Shown here: positions 55,055 to 64,000 of the stretch, piece after piece | Numbering within the stretch: position 1 is the stretch's first letter | Layout of the letters: every line of letters starts with the position of its first letter | Program-made: the position numbers and the translations under genes | Notes under the pieces: generated by a model | What the model was told of the DNA's origin: nothing | Databases searched by the model: none | The model's input: the letters and a program-made list of their open reading frames with translations, nothing else | Origin: Acidobacteriota bacterium | GTDB taxonomy: Bacteria; Acidobacteriota; Thermoanaerobaculia; Gp7-AA8 | Reading direction: 5' to 3' | Length of the DNA stretch: 64,000 nucleotides | Assembly (NCBI GenBank): GCA_021325515.1 | Contig: JAJPHC010000035.1 | Span: 62,001 to 126,000 of the forward strand

Positions 55055-55879
55055 ATGAGAACCGTTCGCACGCAATACGAAGCGCTTCGCGACGACATCG
55101 GAGAGCTGCAGACCCGCCGTCCGCTGCCTAACCAGACGCTGCAGCAGATCGATCCCTTTCTCTTTCTCAACCATCATGGGCCGCAGATCTATCCGCCTCA
55201 CAATCGCGGCCTGCCCTTCGGGCCCCATCCCCACCGCGGGTTCGAGACCGTCACGTTCATCATCGAAGGCTCGCTGATGCATCGCGATACTGCCGGCCAC
55301 GAGAGCATCATCCGCGCCGGCGGCGTTCAGTGGATGACGGCCGGACGCGGCCTCGAACATGCCGAGCTCTCGCCGCCGGAGTTCCTCCGCGATGGAGGAC
55401 CGCTGGAGATCCTGCAGCTCTGGATCAACCTGCCTGCGCGGCTGAAGATGACCGAGCCGCGCTACATCGGACTGCAGCGCGACGAGATTCCGATGCGCGA
55501 CGGTGCCGGGATCATCGCCGGCGAATGGGATGGCATCGAGGGACCGGTGGCATCGCTGACAGGCGTGCAGATGATGACGATCGAGCTGAGCGCCGGCCGC
55601 GAGCTGCAGCTTTCCGCGCCTCGCGCACGCAACGTCTTTCTCTACGTCGTGCGCGGCGAGGTGTCGATCGCAGGCTCTCCGGCGCGCGCCTTTCATCTCG
55701 TCGACATGAACGATGACGGCGACGCCTTCCCGATTCGCGCCGCATCATCGGCGATCGTTCTCTTCGGACATGCGGAGCCTCTGCGCGAGCCGGTCGTTTC
55801 CTACGGGCCCTTCGTGATGAACACCGAGGAGGAAATCGACGCCGCGATTCGCGATTACCAGAGCGGCCGATTTCGATAG
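55055..55879 (+). CDS. Pirin-family protein
   Basis: 'FLFLNHHGPQIYPPHNRGLPFGPHPHRGFETVTFIIEGSLMHRDTAGHESIIRAGGVQWMTAGRGLEHAE'. Confidence 0.9.
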   Translation: MRTVRTQYEALRDDIGELQTRRPLPNQTLQQIDPFLFLNHHGPQIYPPHNRGLPFGPHPHRGFETVTFIIEGSLMHRDTAGHESIIRAGGVQWMTAGRGLEHAELSPPEFLRDGGPLEILQLWINLPARLKMTEPRYIGLQRDEIPMRDGAGIIAGEWDGIEGPVASLTGVQMMTIELSAGRELQLSAPRARNVFLYVVRGEVSIAGSPARAFHLVDMNDDGDAFPIRAASSAIVLFGHAEPLREPVVSYGPFVMNTEEEIDAAIRDYQSGRFR

Positions 55880-55884
55880 CGTGA

Positions 55885-56337
55885 TCAGACGTGCTTCGCC
55901 GCCGCCGCGACCGCCAGCTCGTCGCAGCGATTGTTCCACTTGTCGGTGGAGTGGCCTTTCACCTTGATGAACTCCACCGTATGGCGGCGCGTCTGCGCCA
56001 GCAGCCGCTCCCACAGATCGCGATTCTCGACCGGTTGCTTGTTCGAGTTCATCCATCCATTTCTCGACCAGCGCTCGTGCCATCGCTGCCGGAAACAATT
56101 GACCATGTACGCGCTGTCGGTGTGCAGACGCACGTGTACGGGCTCCTTCATCGCCTCGAGCGCCTGAATCGCGGCCATCAACTCCATCCGGTTGTTCGTC
56201 GTGTGACGTTCGCCGCCGCTGATCTCCCGCTTCACGTCGCCGTACATCAGCACCGCGGCCCATCCTCCCGGGCCGGGATTTCCCTTGCAGGCACCGTCGG
56301 TGTAAACGATCACTTCTTTCTTCGAGCTCATCGCCAT
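55885..56337 (-). CDS. rnhA: Ribonuclease HI
   Basis: 'VIVYTDGACKGNPGPGGWAAVLMYGDVKREISGGERHTTNNRMELMAAIQALEAMK...LHTDSAYMVNCF...KVKGHSTDKWNNRCDELA'. Confidence 0.95.
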   Translation of the reverse strand: MAMSSKKEVIVYTDGACKGNPGPGGWAAVLMYGDVKREISGGERHTTNNRMELMAAIQALEAMKEPVHVRLHTDSAYMVNCFRQRWHERWSRNGWMNSNKQPVENRDLWERLLAQTRRHTVEFIKVKGHSTDKWNNRCDELAVAAAAKHV

Positions 56338-56390
56338 CGTCCGCGCACACTCTCCATTTTGTTTGACCGCTCGAAATCCGTTGGGATCAA

Positions 56391-56894
56391 ATGCCGGTCA
56401 TGAGCCCCAAGAATACGATTTGCCTCTGGTTCGACAAAGATGCACTCGATGCGGCGCAGTTCTACGCGGAGACGTTTCCCGACAGCGCCGTGACTGCCGT
56501 TCACCGCGCGCCCGCTGATTTCCCAGGCGGAAAGCAGGGTGACGTGCTGACCGTGCAATTCACCGTGCTCGGCATTCCCTGCCTCGGCCTCAACGGCGGA
56601 CCGGCGGTTCAACACAGCCTCGCGTTCTCCTTTCAAGTCGCAACCGATTCTCAGGAAGAAACAGACCGCTACTGGAATGCCATCATCGGCAACGGCGGCG
56701 AAGAAAACGCCTGCGGCTGGTGCAAGGATCGATGGGGACTGTCGTGGCAGATCACGCCGCGAGTCCTGACCGAGGCGCTCGCGGCGGGTGGCGAGGAAGC
56801 AAAGCGCGCGTTCGAGGCGATGATGACGATGAGGAAGATCGACGTCGCCGCGATCGAGGCCGCACGGCGCGGCGATCCTCCTCCTTCCCATTGA
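56391..56894 (+). CDS. PhnB/VOC-family protein
   Basis: 'ICLWFDKDALDAAQFYAETFPDSAVTAVHRAP...FLGLNGGP'-like; 'WCKDRWGLSWQITPRVL'. Confidence 0.88.
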   Translation: MPVMSPKNTICLWFDKDALDAAQFYAETFPDSAVTAVHRAPADFPGGKQGDVLTVQFTVLGIPCLGLNGGPAVQHSLAFSFQVATDSQEETDRYWNAIIGNGGEENACGWCKDRWGLSWQITPRVLTEALAAGGEEAKRAFEAMMTMRKIDVAAIEAARRGDPPPSH

Positions 56895-56912
56895 TGCCTG
56901 CGGCTCGCGCCG

Positions 56913-57707
56913 ATGCAAAAGACGACATTCGCGATTCCAAAGATGGACTGCGTGGCGGAGGAACAGATGGTTCGCTCCGCCCTCGCAGGACATGGAGGCA
57001 TCGCGAATGTCGTCGCCGATCTCGCCGCGCGTGAAGTCACGGTCGTACACGCGGGAGATCCCGCCGCGATCACCGCCATCCTGACCGGTCTCAACCTCGG
57101 CGCACGCGCGATCGCGACGGCCGAAGCATCGGACGCGGACGGACTGCAAGGCGCGGCGCCGGCCGGAGAAGCGCGCACGCTGACGTTGGTGCTGGCCATC
57201 AACGCGGCGATGTTCCTCGCGGAAGTCATCGCCGCACTGCTCGCTCACTCTTCGGCGCTCCTCGCGGATTCACTCGACATGTTCGCGGACGCCGCCGTGT
57301 ACGCGCTTGCGCTCTTCGGCGCGCACCGCACACGCGCATCGCAGGTGAAGGCCGCGCACATCAGCGGCGCGCTGCAACTTCTCCTGGCATTGGTTGCGGT
57401 CGCCGGAGTCGTGCGCCACTTCCTCTCCGGCAGCGAACCCGAAGGGGGGCTGATGATCGCCGTCGCCGCGGTGGCCCTCGTCGCGAACGCGACGTCGATG
57501 TGGCTGCTGTCGCGACATCGTCACGGCGGCGCGCACATGAAGGCGAGCTGGATCTTCACGACGACCGACGTCATCGCGAACCTCGCGGTGATCGTCGCCG
57601 GCGGGCTGGTCCGGCTCGCCGGTTCCAACATCCCCGACCTCGTCGTCGCGGTCCTCATCGCATTGGTCGTGCTCAACGGAGCGATCCGCATCCTGAGGCT
57701 GCGCTGA
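56913..57707 (+). CDS. Cation efflux (CDF)-type transporter with N-terminal HMA-like domain
   Basis: 'FAIPKMDCVAEEQMVRSALAGHGGIANVVADLAAREVTVVH', then 'MFLAEVIAALLAHSSALLADSLDMFADAAVYALALFG'. Confidence 0.82.
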   Translation: MQKTTFAIPKMDCVAEEQMVRSALAGHGGIANVVADLAAREVTVVHAGDPAAITAILTGLNLGARAIATAEASDADGLQGAAPAGEARTLTLVLAINAAMFLAEVIAALLAHSSALLADSLDMFADAAVYALALFGAHRTRASQVKAAHISGALQLLLALVAVAGVVRHFLSGSEPEGGLMIAVAAVALVANATSMWLLSRHRHGGAHMKASWIFTTTDVIANLAVIVAGGLVRLAGSNIPDLVVAVLIALVVLNGAIRILRLR

Positions 57708-57710
57708 AGC

Positions 57711-60700
57711 TCATTCGCGGCGCAGCGCGTCCACGCGATCGGAGAGAGCCTTCAACTCGCCGCGCAGCCGCGCCGTCTCCGCAGCGAGCTCGTTGCGTGA
57801 ATCGCGGCGCAACGTGCGCAGCGCCGTGAGGATCGCGCGATCGACGCGGAGTTGCTGCACCCAATAGACGCGAATGAATCGGATGACGAGCCGCCGCAGC
57901 GGATTCATCAGGAACTGCAGCTTCGAGGGCAAGTCGGCGCGCGGCGTGCCGAACAGCGCTTCCACTGCCATCGCATCCGCCTCGAAAAGTCCCGACGGCT
58001 CCACCTGATCCTGCACGATCTCCTCCTGCTGCCTCTGTTTCCCGAGCAGCGCGCGCAGCAACGGCCCGCGAGCTGCGGGGCTGTGCAGCGTCTCGATGTC
58101 CGCACGCGCACGCGCGCCGGCACGTTGCGCCTCCCCGCGTTCGTGGAAGACGCGCAGCATCTGCTGCGCCGCGGCCGCAATGTCCGGCTCGGCCCAACGC
58201 GTGCGCGGCGGATAGGGGGCCGCACCTTCGCCGATCTCCACCATCTCCGCCGGGACGAGAAAACTGTTCGACTCGTTCGTGAACTCGAGCGTCGACGAAT
58301 ACGCGGTGGAGATCACCGGCTTCCCCAGCGCCATCGCTTCCGCCACCGTGAGGCCGAACCCTTCGGCGCGGTGCAGAGACACGTAGCAGTCGCACGCATC
58401 GAGCATCGAGAAGTACTCGTCGGACGCGACGTACGCGTCGCGGATGACGATGTTCGGCCAACCCGCCGCTGCAGCGCACAGCTCTTCATGTTCCGCCATG
58501 TGCCGCCCCGCGTTCGTCGTCTTGATGAAGAGCGCGGCATCGGAACGATTCGCAAACGCCTGCTGGAACGCGGCGATCACACCGAGAGGATTCTTCCGGC
58601 GGAAGACGCTGTCGTAATCGAAGCAGAAGAGAAAGAGAAATCCGTCCGGCATCCCGAGCTCGCCGCGCGTCCGCTTCCGCACAGGCGGAATCACGACGGG
58701 CAGCGGAAACGCCTCGACCGGTTTGGTGAGGCAGCGAGCGAGAGCTGCGGCGGTGAAGCTGCTGATGCCCCACACCTCCGACAGGTATTGTTCGCTGCGC
58801 GCCATCGCGGCGGGAAGATCTTCGACTTCCCACGCCCAGAGGCCGATGTTGCGCGCGCCCGGCGCGAGCTGCTCGCGCATGCTTTCGAAGAAGACGGGCA
58901 CCTGGTCGGCGTTGACGCAGATCAGATTCGTATCGAACGACGGCGTGCCGGTTCCGAGGTCGCGAAACTCTTTCTGCTGCCGGCTGATCGTGCGCGTGAA
59001 CGGGATGACCGCATAGGGAATCCCTTCCGCAGCGAGCGCCGCGACGACCGAGCGGACGATCTGCCCGGTGCCGCTCTCCGCGTACGCATATCCATAGACA
59101 TTCACGCCGCGCGTCAACGGCGCGTTCCCGGCGAGCGCATTCTGTGCAGGCGGAACGAGCGGCGCAGGAATGTCGTGCTCGCGAACGCCCTGCGTTCTCA
59201 CCCACTGCAGAAAGCGATTCGCGTCGGCGGAGTCGATGCGCGGAAACGCGATGCGCAGATCGGCGCGCTCGCTCCAGATCTCACCGAGCCACGCCGGCAC
59301 GCCTTCTCCGTACGGCGACGGCCGCAGCAGACGTTCAACGACATCGTGCGCGCCCTCGGCAGAAAACGGATTCGGAAACGAGCGCGGGCCGGCTGCTTCA
59401 TCCGCGACGTAAGAGCGGCGCAGCACGCGCCGCGTGCGCGGCTCGAGCGGAAGTCCGGCAGCGGTCGTCGCGAACCCGTAGGGCAGCGCGCTCCACTCCG
59501 CGAAACCGGCCTCCTGCAGGGACGCGGCGTAACGCGCACAAAGCTCGCCGAGCAGCGGCCACTCGCTGAGACGGATGCGCACCGATTCATGCTGGTGCTT
59601 CGACAGCAGATGCGGCGTGCGCGGCGAGAACCCGCTGAAGTGAAAGAAGCGCAGCGGGCGGCCATCCACTACGATCCGCTCCCCCTCGCGCGCCAGCTCG
59701 CGGTGCGGAAGATTCCAGTACGCGACGTTGTAGCCCGCATCCTTGAGCACGTACGGCTCGAACAGCGCCGGCGCGAAATCCATCCAGCGCTGATCGACGA
59801 AGAATCCGTTCGGCGGATCGTTGACGCAATCGCGCCGGAGTCGTGCACGCCACCATGGCAACACGCTCTTCGCCGCATCCGCCGACAGCGCGAGGAAGCC
59901 GAGGTTGTAGATGCCGGCGAGGAGGAGATCGCGCTCATCAGGACGCTTGCCGTCGCGCGGCAGCGGCTCCGTGATGTGCGGCGTCACGACCATTCCATGC
60001 CTCCGCGCCAACGCCTCGAGCGGACCGAGCGAACCGAAGACTTCGATGTCGGGATCGAGATAGAGGACGGCGGAGGCGCCGCGCGCGAAGAGGGCTTCGA
60101 ATGCCCACGGCTTCACGGCGGTGGCGAGCTCGGTGACGTCGTAGGTCGCCGCCATCGTGTAGAAGTCGGATCGCGGATCGAACGGCAGATCCTCCGCATG
60201 GATGATCTCGAACGATTCGTCCGGCGTGATGCTGCGCTGCGCGTCGTCGAGCACGACGACGTGCAGACGCACCGCCGGGTTGTGCCGCGCGAGACTCGCC
60301 GCCAGCACGCGCGCGAACGGAAGATAGTTGCGCGCGATGATCGTGAAGACAGATGCCGCGTTCGTCAGCGGGCCGTCATCGTGCGGCGGTTCAAGCAGCG
60401 CTCGCAGCGATGCGATCTCTTCATCGCGCGCCGCGACGATCTCGCGCGTGCTGCGCGCGAGACGATCGATCTCGATCTGAATCGTGTCGCGCGCGTTGCG
60501 CAGCGACTCGGCATCGTGAAGGAGCTGGCGCCTCTCGGTGTGCGCCGTGACGAGCGCCTCCGCCGCCTGCTCCGCGATCAGCGCAGGATGCTTCGCGTAG
60601 ATGCGGCGCAACTCGGGCGAATGATCGGAACGCTGCAGAAATTGATGCTGCAGCGAGCCGGGGCGGATCCGGTATTCGAACGCAGGACGCGGAAGGTGAA

Positions 60701-62060
60701 TGAACTTCCATCCACGCTCGATCAACCCCAGCCAGAAATCCCAATCCTCCCAGTCGTGAAAGGCGGGATCGTATCCGCCGGTCTCCTGCCAGGCAGTGCG
60801 GCGAACGACCGCGCACGCATCGATGTAGTTGCTCCACAGCATGCGCGCGGAGTCGAGCTCCGGCACTTCGACATCGCGCCGCCGCGCGCCGAACTCGCGC
60901 CGGTCGCCGTACACGACACCCGCCGCGGGATCGGCGTCGAGCAGCGCGACTGCCTCCTCGACGGAATCGGGCAGCAGGCGATTGTCCGCGTCGAGCGGAA
61001 TGAAGAACTCGCCGGATGCCGCCGCGATGCCGCGATTGCGCGCGGCGGAGAGGCCGGCGTGTTCCTGTTCGATCACGCGATGGCCGGCCTCGCGAAGCGC
61101 GCCGAGCACGTCGCGCGTCCGCTGCTCCGTCGAGCCGTCATCGACGATGATCACCTCGGCCGCCGCTGCATTGCGCTCCACGCTCGCAACCGCATCGATC
61201 ACGTAATCGCCGTCGTTGAAACAGGGGACGATGACCGAGACGCGCGGCTGCGAAGGGAGCGGACGTTTCCTCTCTGCGGTTCGCTGATTCGCGAGATCCG
61301 CCGCATCATCCAGCGAGCGAAGGACGCTCATCGCCTCCGCATTCGCGTAGTGCCAGAGCCGCGGCAGCGGATCATCCTCCGGCATCGAGACAAAGGCCTC
61401 GCGCGCGCGGAGACTCGCGATCGTCTCTGCATCGGCGTCGATGCCGAGGCGCTCGCGGAGGATCGCGGCGAAGCGCTGCGGTTCGAGGAGAAGCGCATTC
61501 GCGCTCACGAGCAGCGATCGCTCGCGATTGCGCTGATGAAACTCGAGCAGGCGGCGGTTGTAGTGCGTCCAGATCCGCGCCGGGTAATCCGGATGCGTGA
61601 GCCACTCGTGCGCGCCCGAGCGCAGCATCGAGGCGGCGACCTCCCACGGATGCCGGTAAAGAAGAACGAAACTAACGTCGCGCTGCAGCACGCCGTCCCA
61701 GAAGTCGAGGAGCAACGTCGTGCGCGGATCCTTCCAGCCCCAGGGAGCAGCCGCACGATCGCGCGCTGCGACGAGCGCGGCCGCTTCATCACGAAACGCG
61801 GCCAGTGCGCCGGCGTCGAAACGCTCGCTCTCCGTCCAGCCCCAGTCGCGATGGCCCGCCTCGCCGGGAGTCGCGGCCATCAGCATGCGACGGTCGAGAT
61901 CGAGAAAGTCCGCGTCCTCGAAGTAGCCGCGGGGATTGCCGTCGTCGGCCGGCAGCAGCCGATCGCCCATCCTGATCTTCCATGCTGCGAAAAGCGATGC
62001 AACGAACGAGGTGCCGGAGCGATGCATGCCGGTGACGATCAGTCGGCGAGGAGGAGTCAT
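57711..62060 (-). CDS. Multimodular glycosyltransferase (sulfotransferase-like P-loop + GT2 + GT8-like + GT4)
   Basis: about 1449 aa; 'LIVTGMHRSGTSFVASLFAAW', 'VSVIVPCFNDGDYVIDAVASVERN', 'VFTIIARNYLPFARVLAASLARHNPAV...AVLYLDPDIEVFG', 'YVSLHRAEGFGLTVAEAMALGKPVISTAYSSTLEF'. Confidence 0.85.
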   Translation of the reverse strand: MTPPRRLIVTGMHRSGTSFVASLFAAWKIRMGDRLLPADDGNPRGYFEDADFLDLDRRMLMAATPGEAGHRDWGWTESERFDAGALAAFRDEAAALVAARDRAAAPWGWKDPRTTLLLDFWDGVLQRDVSFVLLYRHPWEVAASMLRSGAHEWLTHPDYPARIWTHYNRRLLEFHQRNRERSLLVSANALLLEPQRFAAILRERLGIDADAETIASLRAREAFVSMPEDDPLPRLWHYANAEAMSVLRSLDDAADLANQRTAERKRPLPSQPRVSVIVPCFNDGDYVIDAVASVERNAAAAEVIIVDDGSTEQRTRDVLGALREAGHRVIEQEHAGLSAARNRGIAAASGEFFIPLDADNRLLPDSVEEAVALLDADPAAGVVYGDRREFGARRRDVEVPELDSARMLWSNYIDACAVVRRTAWQETGGYDPAFHDWEDWDFWLGLIERGWKFIHLPRPAFEYRIRPGSLQHQFLQRSDHSPELRRIYAKHPALIAEQAAEALVTAHTERRQLLHDAESLRNARDTIQIEIDRLARSTREIVAARDEEIASLRALLEPPHDDGPLTNAASVFTIIARNYLPFARVLAASLARHNPAVRLHVVVLDDAQRSITPDESFEIIHAEDLPFDPRSDFYTMAATYDVTELATAVKPWAFEALFARGASAVLYLDPDIEVFGSLGPLEALARRHGMVVTPHITEPLPRDGKRPDERDLLLAGIYNLGFLALSADAAKSVLPWWRARLRRDCVNDPPNGFFVDQRWMDFAPALFEPYVLKDAGYNVAYWNLPHRELAREGERIVVDGRPLRFFHFSGFSPRTPHLLSKHQHESVRIRLSEWPLLGELCARYAASLQEAGFAEWSALPYGFATTAAGLPLEPRTRRVLRRSYVADEAAGPRSFPNPFSAEGAHDVVERLLRPSPYGEGVPAWLGEIWSERADLRIAFPRIDSADANRFLQWVRTQGVREHDIPAPLVPPAQNALAGNAPLTRGVNVYGYAYAESGTGQIVRSVVAALAAEGIPYAVIPFTRTISRQQKEFRDLGTGTPSFDTNLICVNADQVPVFFESMREQLAPGARNIGLWAWEVEDLPAAMARSEQYLSEVWGISSFTAAALARCLTKPVEAFPLPVVIPPVRKRTRGELGMPDGFLFLFCFDYDSVFRRKNPLGVIAAFQQAFANRSDAALFIKTTNAGRHMAEHEELCAAAAGWPNIVIRDAYVASDEYFSMLDACDCYVSLHRAEGFGLTVAEAMALGKPVISTAYSSTLEFTNESNSFLVPAEMVEIGEGAAPYPPRTRWAEPDIAAAAQQMLRVFHERGEAQRAGARARADIETLHSPAARGPLLRALLGKQRQQEEIVQDQVEPSGLFEADAMAVEALFGTPRADLPSKLQFLMNPLRRLVIRFIRVYWVQQLRVDRAILTALRTLRRDSRNELAAETARLRGELKALSDRVDALRRE

Positions 62061-62154
62061 CAGGGGCGACAACGATACGTCAGCGGCCACGGCCCGAAAA
62101 GCAGAATGAAGAGCTTCTCCTGCCGCCGCTGCCACGACCTACAATGCCTCTCCC

Positions 62155-64000
62155 TTGATCGCGATCCCGACCCGATTTCGCTCCGCACTGCTCGCCGGCC
62201 TCTGCTGTTTTCTCATCTACAACTTGAACGGCCGCGCGATCACCGCGGGTGACACCTACCCCGCGCGCTATCTTCCGTTCGCGATCCTGCAGCACCACAC
62301 GATCTTCATGAATCCGGTCGCGCGCGTGGCGGCGCAGGGACGAACGATCGTTCAGGGACCGGAGCGCGCATTCTGGATGCTGCCTCGCGCGGACGGACGC
62401 ATCATGTCGCTCTATCCGATCGTCCTTCCGGTGCTCACCGCACCTCTCTACGTTCCGGCCGTCGCCTGGCTCCATGTCGCCGGCCCGAGCGATGTGAGAT
62501 TCGATTCCATCGCGAAGCTGATGGAGAAACTGACGGCGTCGCTGCTCGCAGCCCTCTCCGTATCACTGCTCTATCTCCTTCTCCGCCGGAGGACGACGAA
62601 CGCGAACGCGCTGCTGCTCACCGCTGCGTACGCATTCGGCACGACGACCTGGGTCGTCAGCAGCCAGGCGTTGTGGCAGCACGGGATTGCACAAGTTCTG
62701 GTCATCATCGCGCTGCTGCTGACGGGCCCGTTCAGCGTGAGACGCGCAGTCGTCCTCGCGCTCGTGTGCGGACTCATCGCCTGCAACCGCCCTCCCGATG
62801 TCGTTCTCGCCGGAGTCCTCGGCCTGTATGCGCTCTCGTGGGCCGGCCGCCGGCATGCGGCGCTGCTCGCCGCGGTCGCGGCAGCACCGATGCTGATCGT
62901 GCTCGCCTACAACATCCGCTACGGCGGCAATGTCGCAGGCGGCTATGGCGTCATCGGCCGTGCACAATTCTTCGATCATCCGCTGCTTCCCGGAGTTGCG
63001 GGAATTCTCTTCAGCCCTGCGCGTGGTCTGCTGGTCTACTCGCCGTTTTTCATCTTCATCGTCGCTGCGTTCCGATTCCTGCCCCGCACGCCGAACGAGC
63101 GGCGCCTGACGCTCGCGCTCGCCGCCGGTGTCGTGATTCAGATCCTGCTCTACGCGAAAGTCGATTGGCGCGCCGGGCTCTCGTGGGGACCGCGCTACAT
63201 GACCGATCTGCTCCCCCTTCTGTTCTGGATGATGATTCCGGTCATCGAGAAACTTCGCGGTGCGGCGCGCGCAGCGTTCATCGTGATGGTCGCGTTCTCG
63301 ATCGCGATCGAAGCGATCGGCGCCTTCTGCTACTACCCATCGCTCGACATTGCGATCTACACGATCTATCGCGGCCCGCATGACATGGACGAGGCGTGGC
63401 AGTGGCGCAAGGCGTCGTTCGTCGCGGCGGCGAGGCACGGCATGATCAAGCCGTACCTCTGGCGCATGACGCAGGGGGCATTCGATGCGCTCGAATCGAA
63501 CGGGCAGCGCGTGACCGCGCCGATCGCCGCCGGCCAGGAGCTCGCGGCGACCGGCTGGGCGCTGATCGGACACCGCTCGCCGCGGCAAGTCAGCGTGACG
63601 ATCGATGGCCGCGGGCAGATGCCGGTGAGCACGTTCACGGATCGCCCCGACGTTCGCGCCGCGCTGGGCGAGGCGAGCGCGTCGGGCTGGCGCGTTCCGA
63701 TCGACACGACGCATCTCGATCCGGGTGAGCATCATGTGGTCGCGTTGGTGTGGTCATCCGCGGAGGAGGAAGCGCGCTTTCTCGCGGAGCAGACGTTCGT
63801 CGTGCGCGGCACGACGGCCGTCGCGCATGCGACACCCGGCGGCGACGATCTTCGCGAGGATGCCGCGATCGCGGCGGCGAGACTGCGCGATCATCAGCAG
63901 CCGGAAGGCTACTGGTTCACCTCGTTCACGAGCGGTACGGCATTCGAGAAGCCGCGCACCGAGGTGAACACGTTTCTCACGTCGCTGCTGGTGGATCTGC
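62155..64000 (+). CDS. Polytopic membrane protein (PMT/ArnT-like) with C-terminal soluble and apparent prenyltransferase/cyclase-like toroid region; 3' end outside window
   Basis: Open frame from TTG 62155 to the window end: LIAIPTRFRSALLAGLCCFLIYNLNGRAITAGDTYPARYLPFAIL...FSPARGLLVYSPFF...DDLREDAAIAAARLRDHQQPEGYWFTSFTSGTAFEKPRTEVNTFLTSLLVDL. Missing from the ORF track. Confidence 0.7.
   Translation, partial: MIAIPTRFRSALLAGLCCFLIYNLNGRAITAGDTYPARYLPFAILQHHTIFMNPVARVAAQGRTIVQGPERAFWMLPRADGRIMSLYPIVLPVLTAPLYVPAVAWLHVAGPSDVRFDSIAKLMEKLTASLLAALSVSLLYLLLRRRTTNANALLLTAAYAFGTTTWVVSSQALWQHGIAQVLVIIALLLTGPFSVRRAVVLALVCGLIACNRPPDVVLAGVLGLYALSWAGRRHAALLAAVAAAPMLIVLAYNIRYGGNVAGGYGVIGRAQFFDHPLLPGVAGILFSPARGLLVYSPFFIFIVAAFRFLPRTPNERRLTLALAAGVVIQILLYAKVDWRAGLSWGPRYMTDLLPLLFWMMIPVIEKLRGAARAAFIVMVAFSIAIEAIGAFCYYPSLDIAIYTIYRGPHDMDEAWQWRKASFVAAARHGMIKPYLWRMTQGAFDALESNGQRVTAPIAAGQELAATGWALIGHRSPRQVSVTIDGRGQMPVSTFTDRPDVRAALGEASASGWRVPIDTTHLDPGEHHVVALVWSSAEEEARFLAEQTFVVRGTTAVAHATPGGDDLREDAAIAAARLRDHQQPEGYWFTSFTSGTAFEKPRTEVNTFLTSLLVDL

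Noticed and set aside
57852-62252. 1466-aa plus-strand ORF
   Set aside because: Fully antisense to the multimodular glycosyltransferase; Arg/His/Asp-rich low-complexity translation typical of shadow ORFs in GC-rich DNA.

Overview
This is a GC-rich, gene-dense bacterial chromosomal window. Taxonomy cannot be fixed from sequence alone; the gene content would fit an Acidobacteriota-like lineage. No rRNA, tRNA or CRISPR was recognised. The left 11.3 kb holds carbohydrate and redox genes (GMC oxidoreductase, aquaporin, glucose dehydrogenase-like, GH63-like glucosidase, glycogen-debranching-like enzyme, DoxX). They are separated almost only by about 19 copies of a REP-like palindrome, (AAC)GTAG-AGCCGCCT-CTC-AGGCGGCT. 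One copy of an intact REP-associated tyrosine transposase (RAYT, HUH + Tyr, 2062-2526) is bracketed by these repeats. Several genes take their stop codon from the repeat (ACG-TAG, always in the same frame), and one uses a loop mutation (CTC->CTT) to make a TAG. The rest is rich in signalling genes: sensor and hybrid histidine kinases, a CheB/CheR-kinase fusion, and a tight operon of receiver, ABM-domain protein, CarH-like B12 sensor and kinase. A MEDS/DcmR-type gene is interrupted by an in-frame TGA, apparently at a Cys position, with clear coding continuity after it. Other candidates are a DEDD exonuclease + nucleotidyltransferase pair, a nucleotidyltransferase + 57-aa protein pair missed by the ORF track, a UvrA2-like + cytosolic SBP pair, and a four-module glycosyltransferase. 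The window ends in a membrane-protein gene that seems to be fused to an alpha-toroid domain. All functional calls come from reading motifs by eye; no database search was run.
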